A DNA stretch of 64,000 nucleotides. It comes from Heterocephalus glaber (Eukaryota > Chordata > Mammalia > Rodentia > Bathyergidae). The translations under genes and the position numbers were made by a program. Every line of letters starts with the position of its first letter. Positions within the stretch are counted from its first letter, which is position 1. The stretch is from NCBI RefSeq assembly GCF_000247695.1, contig NW_004624804.1, positions 8,546,339 through 8,610,338 of the forward strand, given 5' to 3'. This document shows, piece by piece, positions 43,100 through 54,310 of the stretch. The notes beneath the pieces are model-generated. The model had not been told where the DNA came from, made no database searches, and was given only the letters and a program-made list of their open reading frames with translations.

Positions 43100-44070
43100 G
43101 GATAGGGAGGTGGACATTCGTAAATGTTCCGAGGAGCTTCAGCCATGCTGTGTGGACACGAGTGTCTTTGGCGACTAGGGTCGTTTGTGGTTGAGGTGAG
43201 TTCCCGTTGAGATGTCAGGCCAAAACAAAACAAAACAAAAAACCCCAAAACCCCAAAACGACGCTTGGAAGAAGAAAAGAAGGCAGATACTGGAAGAACC
43301 ATGGGCCAGCATGAAGGGATTTTGGCTCTGGCCGCTGGACCCTTCTGATGCAGCATCCCGGAATTCATTCTCATTTGAAATTGTGCAGGGAGCAGTGAAA
43401 GTAACTTTGGGCCTTAGTGTCCTGGGGTAGCTTGAGATATTTATATACTTTAAAAAGTGTGGTTAGGAAGCTGTCCTTTGTAGCAGTCTTCCAGTGATTC
43501 CAGGAGACGTAAAGATGATTTCCTCCATATTTAATGAGAAAAAAATATAAAGAATATACAAGAGATAGTAACTTTATAAGTTGAATAGAGTACTAATTCA
43601 CATATTTATTTATTTAAATTTTTTTTGAGAGAACTGAATTTAGAATCTGAAAATTTGAGTACTAAGCTGGTCTTATGATGGTTTCTAGCTATGTATGTTG
43701 ACTCTTAGCTGTAAAATTAGATAAAGCATCAGCCTTCTGTATCTAATTGGGCATTTGTAAGGACCAAACATTTATAAGAATAAATGCTGGCACAAGCCTT
43801 TGCAAACTATAAAGTTTTTGTATAAATGGCTTCTTGGTGGTTCTTTGTACTAGGCCAGAGGTCTCAGGACTGAAGTATTAGGACATGAGAAGGAAGGATT
43901 TTAAAGAAGGAAGTACCTGGGAGGTGTTAAAGAGGACTGTTCTAAAGGTGGTGGTAGGGAGGTGGGGGCTGTGGAGGACTATTAAGAGATAGAAACTTGG
44001 TTTTAGAATAGGAATTGAAAGAGTAAGTTGAAAATATTATATTGAAAGGTTCCCGAAATCTACAAAAATC
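43100..44070. other. Non-repetitive start of RTF1 intron 1
   Basis: Apart from an A/C-rich run at 43222-43258, nothing was recognised. Confidence 0.5.
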
Positions 44071-44071
44071 T

Positions 44072-44391
44072 ACTTTTTTTTTTCTTTTGTATTTTGAGAT
44101 ATCGTCTTGCTATGTAGTTCAGGGTGGCTTTGAACTTGTGGTAGTCCTCTTGTCAGGAGCAGTCTTCTTGTCAGTGTTGTGATTACAGGTGTGTGTCACC
44201 ATGCCCGCCTTCAAAGATATATTCCTTTTTTCTTTGTTTTTTGTTTTTTTTTTTGAGACAGGGTCTTGATTTGTAGTTCAAGCTGGCCTTGAACCCACCG
44301 TGTAGGCTAGGCTGGCCTCAAACTCTCCTCTGTCCTCCTGCCTCAGCTTCCCAAGTGCGGGGATTACAGGGATGTGCCACCACACCCGCTC
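44072..44391 (-). mobile_element. Two B1 SINEs
   Basis: Minus-strand copies at 44072-44211 (with a duplicated cttcttgtcag stretch) and 44240-44391. Confidence 0.75.
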
Positions 44392-44422
44392 AAAAGTATA
44401 TTCTTGATTGTAAAAGTTTGTT

Positions 44423-44719
44423 TGCCATGGTAGTTTTATTTTTATTTTTATTTTTTGTAATTACGGGTTTTTTTCCATCAAGTTTATTGGTACATTTTAG
44501 GTATACAGTACAATTACATTCATCATTGGGATCTTGTACCTTTACATGATGCATCTTGGTTCTTATTTTTTTCCCATTCCTCTGCCCTCCCTTCACCCCC
44601 TCCACCCTTCCCTATTTACAAAGGCTTTGTTTCCATTTCTCATATTTTTTCTTTTCCCTTCTTTCCTTTCCCTTACCCCTCTCACTTCCCCTACTCCTTT
44701 AGATGCCATGGTAATTTTA
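44423..44719 (-). mobile_element. L1 3' UTR with TSD
   Basis: A minus-strand L1 end (44439-44703) flanked by tgccatggtagtttta (44423-44438) and tgccatggtaatttta (44704-44719). Confidence 0.85.
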
Positions 44720-44738
44720 GACTGGCAGGAAGATTGGA

Positions 44739-44882
44739 ATCTTTTTTTTGAGACAAAGTCTTGCTGTGTAATTCAGGCTGGCCCTTAACTCACTTTGTAG
44801 CTCAGACTGGCCTCCTCATGGTGATCCTCCTGCCTCAGCCTCTTGATTGCTGGGATTACAGGCATGCACCACTATGCCCAGC
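44739..44882 (-). mobile_element. B1 SINE
   Basis: A minus-strand B1 from ttttttgagacaaagtcttg to atgcccagcct. Confidence 0.75.
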
Positions 44883-44959
44883 CTGGAATCCAATTTTTAC
44901 TGTACTTTGATCTGCAGGGGTGTTTCAGATAAAAACATCAGCTGCCATTTACATAGTGA

Positions 44960-45170
44960 TTGGGGTGAACCTAACACTTTAATTAAGTGATTTATTTATA
45001 TTGTCAAATTTTCAAATCATGGTGAAGTTGGAATCATTTTCCCTACTTTATATATGAGGAAAATGGAAATTGAAGAAAATTCACACACCCAGTAAGTGAT
45101 AGAATTTAACCCAGATTTGCACAGGTATAAGACCTGTACTTTTTCCACTGCACCAACTTAATCATCTAGC
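44960..45170. mobile_element. MIR-like element
   Basis: The order ttttccctactttatatatg, aggaaaatggaaattgaag, cacccagtaagtgatagaat and aacccagatttgcac follows MIR. Strongly diverged. Confidence 0.55.
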
Positions 45171-45446
45171 CTCTTAATTTTTCATACTGCAAAATGAGAA
45201 TAGTATTTCACATCCGTTTTCCATGTTGCTAGAATTCATGTTTGTAAAGTACACTGGATAGTTGAGAGGAAACTGGGAGATCAGTGAAAAAGATTGTTGG
45301 GGACCTTGGTAAAGCACTCTGAAGACACCCTTTCCTAAGGTGAACAAGCTAAGGTCCAAGTGACCTGCGCTGAGTGGTTTTCCGAGAGCGCTGATGAGTG
45401 AAGTGGATGGAGTGCTTTTGTGGGTGGTAGAGATGTTTTACCTAAA

Positions 45447-45551
45447 CTACAGGAGCTTTTTTTTGGTACCGGGGATCGAACTCAGATCCTTGTGCTTGCG
45501 AGGCAGGCAGTGGAACCACTGAGCTAAATCCCCAGCCCTACAAGAGCTTTT
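45447..45551 (-). mobile_element. ID SINE with TSD
   Basis: A minus-strand ID flanked by ctacaggagctttt and ctacaagagctttt. Confidence 0.85.
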
Positions 45552-45685
45552 CCCAAGTGGGAACTCTAGACGATTTAAATCTAATTCTAAATATTTATTT
45601 GTAAAAAATTAATGTAAAGTTTGTAAGTATTGTAATTTCTAATACAATTTAACAGCAATTACAACTTTACTTCAGCTACTTGGTA

Positions 45686-45935
45686 CTTTCTTTGGTTTCT
45701 TTTTTTTTTCTGGTATCCGAAATTGAACTCAGGACCTTGCACTTGCCAGAGAGGCATGGTGCCGCTGTGCTACATCCCCTGCTCCTTTCTTTGGTTTCTT
45801 GAAACCAAAGAAAGACTGTGTATAGTCCAAGCTGGCTTGAATTTGCTATGTAGCCCAGGCTGGTCTTCAACTTGGAATCCTTCTGCCTCAGCCTTCTGAG
45901 TGCCAGGATTACAGGCATGTATCACTGTGCCTGGC
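45686..45935 (-). mobile_element. ID with TSD and adjoining B1
   Basis: A minus-strand ID (45709-45784) flanked by the perfect 16-bp repeat ctttctttggtttctt (45686-45701 and 45785-45800). A minus-strand B1 follows to 45935. Confidence 0.8.
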
Positions 45936-45939
45936 TTCA

Positions 45940-46820
45940 GTGGCACTCTTGTTTTCAGATGGAAACCAAATCAAAAGTCTTTTTCCTTGTGCATCTTCAC
46001 AGGGGCACCAGTGCCTTCTGTTTGTCTGTTCAGCACTATGCCAGGCTCTCAGAGGAATCAAAAATAAAGATCTCTCAGCTCTTAATGTTTTCACCAGAGG
46101 CCATTAGCAGAAGTTCATAGTCAGCATGAATTTGGGATCTTTGGAATCATTGGAATACTCAGTATATTCTGGTCTTTTCTGACCAAGATGTCTTGGGCTG
46201 CTTAATCTAATTCAGAGTCTTTGTTAGGGTTTAACATTGGACTTGTGTCTGGTATGTGGTCCTTGTGGAGAGAGCAAATCATTGACAAATCTCCAAGTGT
46301 CTGGTGTGAGATTGGCACCATTTAGTAACTCAGGCACCTTTGTCCCTGAGTTTTCCGGGTGGGCATCTAAGCCATTGTGTCAAATACTATATTACCTCCA
46401 ACTCAGTCCTTATTGGTGAGATAGGTGAGCCTTCTGGGCTAGTTTTTCAGGATGGGTGGAGAAGGACCCTGTGTCAGAAGCTGCTGGGTTGCTTGTTTAA
46501 ACGTAGGCTGGGGAGGTGAGGTCTGTAGCTCCTACCCCAGACTACTGGATTGGACCTCAGAGGAGAGAGCCCGGGGCTCTGCATTTGTAACAGATCCAGC
46601 CCAGGTATTATGACTTAGGTTGATCACTGAGGCTATTGTCTGTATGCAGCTTTGTCTTTTTAGTAAGACATTCTTAGTAGTGTAGGAGAGAAAAATAGCT
46701 TCCTGTCTGCCATAGCGTGTCCCAGTTAAGGGCATATACATAACCAAAGGAATGCCACAGGGATGCTTTAAGGGGCAAACTGCTGGTTCCCAATCTCTGG
46801 AGCTATTTAAATTGTGGGAT
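45940..46820. other. Non-repetitive RTF1 intron sequence
   Basis: No repeat or exon was recognised. Confidence 0.45.
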
Positions 46821-46825
46821 GCTTT

Positions 46826-47115
46826 TTATTTATTTTTGGGTGCTAGGATTGAACCCATGCCTCCTGTTTGCTGAGCACATACTCTGCCACTGAGCTACAC
46901 TCTTAGGCCCTAGAGATTTTTTTATTTATCATTGTTATTACCACTTTTTTTTTGGTACTGGGGATTGAACTCAGAACCTTAGGCTTTTGAGGCAGGCAGC
47001 GGAACCACTGAGCTAAATCCCCAGCCCTATTTTTACTTTTGGGACAGATTCTCACTGTGTAATTCAGATTGGCCTCTAACTTGAAGTGATCCAGCTGCCT
47101 CAGCCTCCTGAGTAA
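46826..47115 (-). mobile_element. Minus-strand SINE cluster
   Basis: A tRNA-type element (46826-46912), an ID (46945-47028) and a B1 (47030-47115). Confidence 0.7.
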
Positions 47116-47131
47116 ACTCAGATCTTAATTC

Positions 47132-47242
47132 AAGAATTGGAAGGGGCCCAGGATTTAGCTCAGTGGTGCTGCTGCCTGCCTTGCAAGTGGAAGGTCCTGA
47201 GTTCTATCTCTGGTACCAAAAAAGAAAAAGATTTGGAAGGAT
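47132..47242 (+). mobile_element. ID SINE
   Basis: An ID at 47146-47229 with near repeats aagaattggaagg and aagatttggaagg on either side. Confidence 0.8.
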
Positions 47243-47440
47243 TTTCTTTTAGTATGTGACCTGTTCTTATGTTACCACGTGTTTCAGCGCTTTTAAATTG
47301 CAAAATACCTGCCATTGGTGCTCCTATTGGGAATAAATATAAGAGAGTTTGAGGCAAATGTCTGAACTTTTACCTTATTCTGTCTTGGAATGAGATGTGT
47401 CACTGTTTATGCAATGCATCTTATAGAATGAAAAGTGCAA

Positions 47441-47508
47441 TGAAAAGTGCTAGGTGGTCACAGCCATACCACCCTGAACGCGCCCGATCTCGTCTGAAAA
47501 GTGCTAGG
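47441..47508 (+). pseudogene. 5S rRNA 5' fragment with TSD
   Basis: The segment 47455-47494 contains 32 bases identical to the 5' part of 5S rRNA (gccataccaccctgaacg onward to cgatctcgtc), without the rest of the gene or a poly(A) tail. The perfect 14-bp repeat tgaaaagtgctagg flanks it at 47441-47454 and 47495-47508, and its first three bases are also shared with the continuing 5S sequence. It fits a tail-less retropseudogene and lacks most of the internal promoter. Confidence 0.85.
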
Positions 47509-47655
47509 TGTTGTGATACACACCTGTAATCCCCACACTGGGGAAGCTGAGGCAGGAGGATTGCTAGGAGTTCTAGGCCAGCCTGGGCTACATAGTGAGT
47601 TCAAGGCCAGCTTGGAGTACATACTGAGGTCTTGTCTCAAAAGAAAAAAAGTGCT
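47505..47655 (+). mobile_element. B1 SINE
   Basis: It begins at the edge of the 5S fragment's right repeat. aaaagtgct recurs after its tail (47648), so the same site seems to have been used again. Confidence 0.75.
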
Positions 47656-47749
47656 CAAGGTAATAAAAGGAAACAGTTCTCATTAAAAACAGTACATGCC
47701 AGTAATTATAAAACTTCTGTGCCTTTCTCAAAAAAAAAAAATTTGATTT

Positions 47750-48089
47750 CTTTTTCTTTTTTTTTTTGGTACTGGGGATCGAACTTGGATCCTTGTGCTT
47801 GAGCAGCAGGCAGTGAAACCACTGAGCTAAATCCCCGGCCCTTTAAAAAAAAAAAAAAAAATTGACCTGTATATATACTTGAATGCTTTATTTTATAATT
47901 TACTTTTTTTTTTTTTTTCCAGGTGCTGGGGGTTGAACCCAAGGCCTCCACACCGACCTGCATCTGCAGCTCTTTTTTAATTTTCAATTTTGAGACAAGG
48001 TCTCGCTGAGTTGTTGATTTGCCCTGCCTGTCTTCCTGCCTCGGCCTTTCAGAGTCCAAGGGTTACAGGCTTGCACCAACATGTAGCTT
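47750..48089 (-). mobile_element. ID and B1+ID dimer
   Basis: A minus-strand ID (47750-47841) and a minus-strand dimer (47906-48089). Confidence 0.75.
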
Positions 48090-48117
48090 CCTTTCTGATT
48101 TAAAATAGTGATTATGA

Positions 48118-48562
48118 GCTGGACATGGTAGCACATGCCTATAATTTTGCTACTCTGGGGGACTGCAGGAGGAGGATAGTAAGTTTGAGCCCATCCTGGG
48201 GAATTTTTATTTTATTTTATCCCCCCCTCAAACTCATGACCTTGCGCTTACAAGACAAGTGTGGCACCACTGAACTAAATCTCTGGCCCTTTTTTTGTTT
48301 GTTTGTTTGTTTGAGACAGGGTCTTGCTATGTAGTTAAAGCTGGCCTTGAATTCACTATATAGCCCAGGGTGGCCTCGAACTTGCAGTGATCCTCCTGCT
48401 TAAGCCTCCCAAGTGCTGGGATTCCAGGTATGCACTACCAAGCCCAGCTCATCCAAGGGAATTTAGCAATTTAGCAACATAAAGAGATCATGTCTTAAAG
48501 CATTGGGGGCGTAGATCAGTGCTAACGCCCTGGCTTAATCCCCAGTACTACTAAATAAATGA
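48118..48562 (+). mobile_element. Dimer SINE holding an ID and a B1
   Basis: A plus-strand dimer interrupted at catcctggggaattt by a minus-strand ID (48205-48288) and a minus-strand B1 (48290-48449). It resumes at catccaagggaattt. Confidence 0.8.
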
Positions 48563-48591
48563 ATATATACATACATTGGTGATTATGGTCA

Positions 48592-48718
48592 GTGATCATG
48601 GTGGTACCTGCCTGTAAGCCCAGCATTTTGGGATTGCAAGTTGGAAGCTAGCTACATAGTGAGTTCAAGGCCAATATTGACTACATGGTAAGACCTTGTT
48701 CTAAGAAAGAGAGAGATA
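48592..48718 (+). mobile_element. B1 SINE
   Basis: A diverged plus-strand B1 with a GA-rich tail. Confidence 0.6.
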
Positions 48719-48719
48719 G

Positions 48720-49140
48720 AGAGAAATGGTTATGTTGTCATAGCTTCTTTCTCTGCTCATCTGCTTGAAGTAGCAGTAATTAAATTTGTGTCTGAGAGAA
48801 TAAGCCTCTTCAGTATTTTCTAGGACCCCTTTGAAAACATTATGTATAAAAGATAATCATTGTTATAAAGTATCCTGCGTAAGCCTTCTCCGTAAAACTT
48901 GAAAAATTTAAGAGTTATGCTTCTCATTGATAACAGGGATCTTGGTGTTAGAGCAGTTTTGAAGTCTAGGATGGATTTCTGATAGGTATTATTGTTAACT
49001 TGTAAAGTTTTTATTTATGTCATAATGTTGCATCTGGGTTGATCTAAATCGCTGATTTCACTTGGCTTTAGAAGCTGTTAGGGAAAAGCAAGTCCTGTGG
49101 AGCTTTAAGAACAAGCTTTTTAGGAAAAATACAATACCCA
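48720..49140. other. Non-repetitive RTF1 intron sequence
   Basis: Nothing recognised. Confidence 0.4.
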
Positions 49141-49144
49141 TCTT

Positions 49145-49280
49145 TGAACATAGGTTCTGAGGGCCAGGGATTTAGCTCAGTGGTTTCGCCACCTGCTGCG
49201 CGAGTGCAAGGACCCAAGTTCAATCCCCGGTACCAAAAAACAAAAAAACCAAAAAAACCCCAGAATGAACATAGGTTCTG
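49145..49280 (+). mobile_element. ID SINE with TSD
   Basis: An ID flanked by the perfect 15-bp repeat tgaacataggttctg at 49145-49159 and 49266-49280. Confidence 0.9.
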
Positions 49281-49284
49281 TCGG

Positions 49285-49790
49285 GTATGCCTGAGTGTTT
49301 TCCAGGGTACAGATTGTCATGTTTCAGCAGAGGTGTCATTGCTGGGGGCCAGGGCTCATGGAGGAACAAAATGGAAGTGGCTCCTGCCTTGAAGGAGCCT
49401 GGAGTGTGTTTGAGGGGCGCTTAGAGTCATTTCCAGATGATTGTGCTGCTGGCTGAGAAGGAAGAGCATGGGGCTTATAAGGGTGTGACAGGGACCTGTA
49501 CTCTCCCGATGACAGTTACATTTAAACTGAGAGCTGGAATAGGCTTTAAGGGAGAGATGAGTCTCAAGAATCAGTGGAAGGGTATTGGTGTGTTCGTGGT
49601 GGAGGGACCAGCATATACAAAAGAAATGAGGCAGGAAGGACCTAGCACCCTCATGAAACTGAAAGAGGCTCACTCAGAGTGATGGTAGCACAAGTAGTTG
49701 GAGGGAGTAGTACAGATGAAACTGTTTTGATCTTTTGAGGATGGTGAAGTCCAGTTTAGGGGATTACAGCCAACATTAAAAATAAAAATG
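49285..49790. other. Non-repetitive RTF1 intron sequence
   Basis: No repeat or exon was recognised. Confidence 0.4.
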
Positions 49791-49796
49791 AGTTAT

Positions 49797-50070
49797 GGGC
49801 CAGGGATTTAGCTCAGTGGCACTGTGGCTGTCTCGAAAGCCCAAGGTCCTGAGTTTGATCCCTGGTACCAAAAGATAAGAGTTGAGCTGGTGTAGTATGG
49901 TAGTGTGCACCTGTAATCCCAGCACTCTAAGGAGGCTGAGGCAAGAGGATTTCAAGTTTGAACCCAGCCTAGGGAACTTAGCAAGACCTTGTCTCAAAAC
50001 AAAAAATAAAAAAAGAGCTAAGGATGCAGCTTGGTGTGAAGACCCTAAAAGTTCAACCCCCATTCTTATG
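49797..50070 (+). mobile_element. ID and B1+ID dimer
   Basis: An ID (49797-49873) and a dimer (49884-50070). Confidence 0.75.
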
Positions 50071-50235
50071 GAGGGTGAAAAAAGAATTGAATAGGAAACA
50101 TCAAGGGCATTATACATAATAAAGATAAGTATTGTTTCATAAAATTTGTGTTTTGTGCATACATGTATGTATGTGTGTGTAGTGGGCATAAAGTATAATT
50201 TATCTTAGTGTGGGCTGGGGTTAGAAAAAAGTTCT

Positions 50236-50698
50236 GTTTTTTTGATCCTGGAAATTGAACCAGGCTGGGGCATTTATGCTGAACTGCATCCCCAGCCCTT
50301 TTCATTTTTAATTTTGAGATAGTCTTGCTATGCTGCCTTAGCCAGACTCCCAACTTTCTATCCTCATGCCTCAGCAAACTTGGGATTCTCCTGCCTCAGT
50401 CTCACAGAGCGCTGGAATTATAGGCCTGCACCGCCACACCCAACTACAAAAAAAGCTTTAAAGCCACTGACAGGGCCATGTTGGCAATGTTGAGGACTTT
50501 GGACTTAATTCTGAGGACAGTGAGAACCACTGAAGGATTTCAAGCCAGAAGAATATTCAGATTTGGCTTTGGGGGATGGGTAAGAAAGAGTCTTGTTGTG
50601 TTGCCCAGGCTAACCTTGAGCTAGCAGCCTCAAGCAATCCTCCTGCCTCAGCATCTTGAGTAGCAGGCACTACTGGTGTGTGCCACTGTGCCTGGCTT
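50236..50698 (-). mobile_element. Dimer SINE and 7SL-like monomer
   Basis: 50236-50444 is a minus-strand dimer. 50582-50698 resembles a 7SL-like monomer (tgttgcccaggctaacctt, then aagcaatcctcctgcctcag). Confidence 0.65.
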
Positions 50699-50699
50699 T

Positions 50700-51300
50700 T
50701 CATGTTGCCATTTAAAAAGCCTACCCAGGCTGCTCTGTGGAAAGTAGTAAGAGTGGGTGCTTGTTGGTCAGCATAGAGAGGGGTCTGGTAAGAGATGAGC
50801 TCCACTCAAATGGAGGCCCTAGGAGGACAGTGTCCCTGGTTTGGAACAGTGCCTGCAGGTAGCATGTGCCTGTGGACACTTAACAAGTGAAGGACTGCTT
50901 GGCTGGGTGTGGTAGTGGCAGCCATGACACTGCATGGGTCCAGCTGGACAGGGCTGGATGACTGGGTGCTGGCTGATGACAAGGAGGTTTAAGGGTGGGT
51001 GCCAGGCTCCGGCCTGAGACAGGAAACTGGACCAAAGGTAAGCCTGGGAGGGGAGTGCCATGAGCTCAGTCTTGGATGTGTAAAGTTTAAAGTGTCCACG
51101 AGACATCCAAGTGGAGATTGTCAGATTGGGAGGTGGATACCGTGCCTCCCTAACCCTCAGTAGGTGCTTAATAAGTCTTGGTTGAGAAAGCAAATGCTAC
51201 TTGGTATATCCATGGTGCAGTTTCTAGCCTGGTTACAGTGGGATTATTTACGGAATGAGGTAGGCTATCAGTTTGAGGGTCTCACTCTAGCCTCTCTACA
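50700..51300. other. Non-repetitive RTF1 intron sequence
   Basis: No exon or repeat was recognised. Confidence 0.4.
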
Positions 51301-51306
51301 GTAATA

Positions 51307-51416
51307 CTGATATCCCTCCTTTTCTTTTTTTTGGTACTGGGGATTGAACTCTGGTCTGTGCACTTGCGGGGCAGGTGGCAAAACCACTGAGCTAAATCCC
51401 TAGCCCTGATATCCCT
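51307..51416 (-). mobile_element. ID SINE with TSD
   Basis: A minus-strand ID flanked by the perfect repeat ctgatatccct at 51307-51317 and 51406-51416. Confidence 0.9.
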
Positions 51417-51485
51417 TTAAGGAGTAGAGGTTTATATTAGTTAGAAACTGTATTAGGAGAAGGGAGCTAGGACAAGCAAGTAAGA

Positions 51486-51706
51486 GGCGGTACATGGTGG
51501 TGCACATCTGTAGTCCCAGTACTCAGGAGGCTGAGGCAGGAGGATCGTTGTGAGTTCAAGGCCAGCCTGAACTACATAGTGAGACTCTGTCTCAAAAAAG
51601 AAAAACATGGGCCAGGGATTTAGCTCAGTGGCACCAAGCCTGCCTTGTAAGTTCAAGGTCCTGAATTCAATCCCCAGTACCAAAGGGAAAACAAAACAAA
51701 AAAAAT
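51486..51706 (+). mobile_element. B1 and ID SINEs
   Basis: A B1 (51486-51601) and an ID (51609-51706). Confidence 0.8.
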
Positions 51707-51802
51707 GACCAAAAAACCCCCAACAAACAAGTAAAAGTAGTAGAAACTCTTCCCTTGAACTTTTATTTACCTTTAATATTGAATAAATTGAAAACACTGC
51801 TG

Positions 51803-51985
51803 ATCCCAGGTACTTAGGAGGCTGAAGGAGGAGGACTGAGTTTGAGGTCAGCCCGGGTTACATAGTGAGATCTGGTCTTTTTTTTTTTGGTACTGGGATC
51901 GAACTCGGGTCCTTGCACTTGTGCAGCAGGCAGCGAAACCACTAAGCTAAATCCCTGGCCCTGAGATCTAGCCTTAAAAAACAAA
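51803..51985 (+). mobile_element. B1 split by a minus-strand ID
   Basis: A plus-strand B1 interrupted by an ID (51878-51960). tgagatct is repeated at both edges. Confidence 0.75.
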
Positions 51986-52206
51986 TTAAAAATCCAACTT
52001 TTGTCCGTTCTGCAACATGGCAGGCATTTATTGAGTATTTTAATCTATAGTTATAATTACTTCGCTGGAAATTTGAGGGAAAAGTTGCCAAAGTTAGTGC
52101 AATCATGTGAAATTTAAAGGATTGTTATATTGCACTTCAGAGTTACTACTTTAGAAGGATTTTTGTTTAGAAGGATTATTATTTTGATTCGTTTTTCTAT
52201 CTCGTT

Positions 52207-52423
52207 TTCTTTTTTTTTTCTTCCTGGAACAAGGGATCACACCCAGGCCTTGACACATGCTAGGCAAGCCCTCTCTCACTGACTTATATCTCCAGTTCCT
52301 TTTTAAATTTTATTTTGAGACAAAGTCTTGCTAAGTTGCTCATGATGGCCTCAAACTTGTGTTCCTCCTGCCTCAGCCTCCCAAATAGGTGAAATTATAG
52401 GTGTCTGCCACCATGCCCAGCAT
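52207..52423 (-). mobile_element. B1+ID dimer SINE
   Basis: A minus-strand dimer with acatgctaggcaagccctc and cttgctaagttgctcatgat. Confidence 0.7.
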
Positions 52424-52507
52424 TGTTTTATTATTATCGCTATTTAAAATAGTATATGCTTGTTAAAGTAGTTCTAACAATGCAGAAATACCTCCTACTG
52501 TTACAAA

Positions 52508-52719
52508 TATTGAGTCTGCCAAAAAAATATATACATCAGGTAAAGAAAAACTTGTATACATATTTTAATACTAAATTTATTGAGACATCATGAGATTAAT
52601 ACAAGTTACTTTTGGCCTCTACCATTACAAGAGGTCCTTAAAGTGGTGGCCATGAGCTTCCAGACGTTTATTAGTTTGGCGAACTGCTGAAGTGTGTCCT
52701 TTTTTTGGCACACTCTGTA
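52508..52719. mobile_element. Mariner-like MITE with TA target
   Basis: A 208-bp unit has terminal inverted repeats: ttgagtctgccaaaaaaa at the left and, inverted, cagagtgtgccaaaaaaa at the right. TA lies on each side (52508-52509 and 52718-52719). It is too short to encode a transposase. Confidence 0.65.
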
Positions 52720-52850
52720 TATTCACATAATGGCTTTCTTCTTTACTCTTTAAAATTAACCAGTGTCCATTGTTGGAACATATCCTTCCACCAATAATTA
52801 TTATGTGAAAGGAACAATATAAATGAACATCTCAAATTCAAAACTTCATA

Positions 52851-53065
52851 AGCTGGGCACAGTGGTGCATGCCTGTAATCCCAGGTACTGTCCTTGAGAG
52901 GCTGAAGCAGGAAGATCATGCTGTGGAGGACAGCCTGGCTAATTTAGTGAGACTGTGTCTCAAAAATAAGAAAATAAAAAGGCCTGGGAATGTAGGTCAG
53001 CAGTAAAGTGCTTGCCTAGTATGCACAAGGTCCTGGGTACAATCTCCAGTTGCAAAAAACAAACA
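52851..53065 (+). mobile_element. B1+ID dimer SINE
   Basis: A plus-strand dimer. Its ID half (gaatgtaggtcagcagtaaag, cttgcctagtatgcacaagg) is of the older, more tRNA-like type. Confidence 0.75.
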
Positions 53066-53074
53066 ACAACAAGA

Positions 53075-54310
53075 AAACTTGAATTATCAGACTTTCCTCA
53101 ACTCCTCTCAGAGCTTTCCATTGTGCCCTGACCCTGTGGGTACTTAGCTTGTCCAAACCACCGAGACTGATGTGCATTCCTTCTGACTCCAAGTTTCCAC
53201 CCTGACCCCTCTATTCTAGTCTCTTCCTCTACAGCCAGAGTGCTCTTTTATTTTATTTTTTGAGACAGGTTCTTGCAATGTATTCCAGACTGTTCTTGAA
53301 CTCACTGTGAAGCCCAGGCTGGCCTCAAACTCACAGAGATCTTCCTGCCTCAGCTTCCTGAGTGCTGGAATCACAGGTGTGTGCCACTACAGCCACCTTT
53401 GGAGTGCTCTTTTTTTTTTTTTTTTTTTTTTATTCATTGTTTATTGGTACATTTTAAGTATTCAGTATGATGGCATTCATCATTGGGAACTTGTACCTTT
53501 TCATGATGTATCTTAGTTCTTATTTTTTTCCCCATTCCCCTGCCCTCTCGTCACCCCCTCCATCCCTCCCTATTTACAAAGACTTTATTTCTGTTTTTTC
53601 GTTTTCTCATATTTATTCCTTTCCCTTCTTTTCTTTCCCCTGTGCCTCCCACTTCCCCTTCCCCTTTGGACCTTTCTTCCTATTTCACATTATCTATTAT
53701 ACATTTTGATCCTTATTTACACTTTTAGTATCTCACACTAGAGAAACTCAGAGTGCTCTTTTATTATTTATCTATCTATCTATCTGTTTATTTATTTATT
53801 TATTTTTGCGGTACTGGGGATTCAACTCAGGACTTTGTGCTTGCAAGGCAGGTGAGGTACTACTGAGCCAAATCCCTGGCCCAGAGTGCTCTTTTAAACA
53901 ACCCCTGCTTCAGACCATGGTGAGCCTCAGAACTGGGTAGTTTTTACTGACAACCTCATCTCACTGTTCCCTGACAGCTAAGTTCATACACTGCTCCTCT
54001 TCCAGTCCCTTGAGCCATACTGTTGCCAGCTGCGGGGCTTTTGAGGTCCTGTCTGAAGACTCTGTCCAGAGCACTGTGCTCCCCTTCCCTCTGCAAGTTC
54101 TTCCCACAGCCTCCCTTACTTACCTTCCTAAAGATGGGACCTGTCCACAATTTGCTTTCTTCTTGGCATTTGTTGTTATCTGGAACACATTGTTTCTTGA
54201 CTCATTTTATTGACTGTCTCCCACACTTGATTTGAATCTCATGAGGCCAAGAACCCATGTACTCTCCTTCACTGCTCCCTTCCAGTGCTTGGCACACCGT
54301 GGGTCTGGTT
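53075..54310 (+). mobile_element. L2 LINE, interrupted
   Basis: The left part (53075-53249) ends ctctacagccagagtgctct. The right part (53883-54310) includes catttgttgttatctggaac and ttccagtgcttggcacacc, close to the L2 3' end. Three younger insertions lie between. Confidence 0.55.
53237..53895 (-). mobile_element. Three successive insertions at one target in L2
   Basis: Copies of gagtgctctttt at 53238, 53402, 53751 and 53884 separate a B1 (53250-53401), an L1 3' end (53414-53749) and an ID with ATCT/ATTT repeats (53763-53882), all minus strand. Confidence 0.8.
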
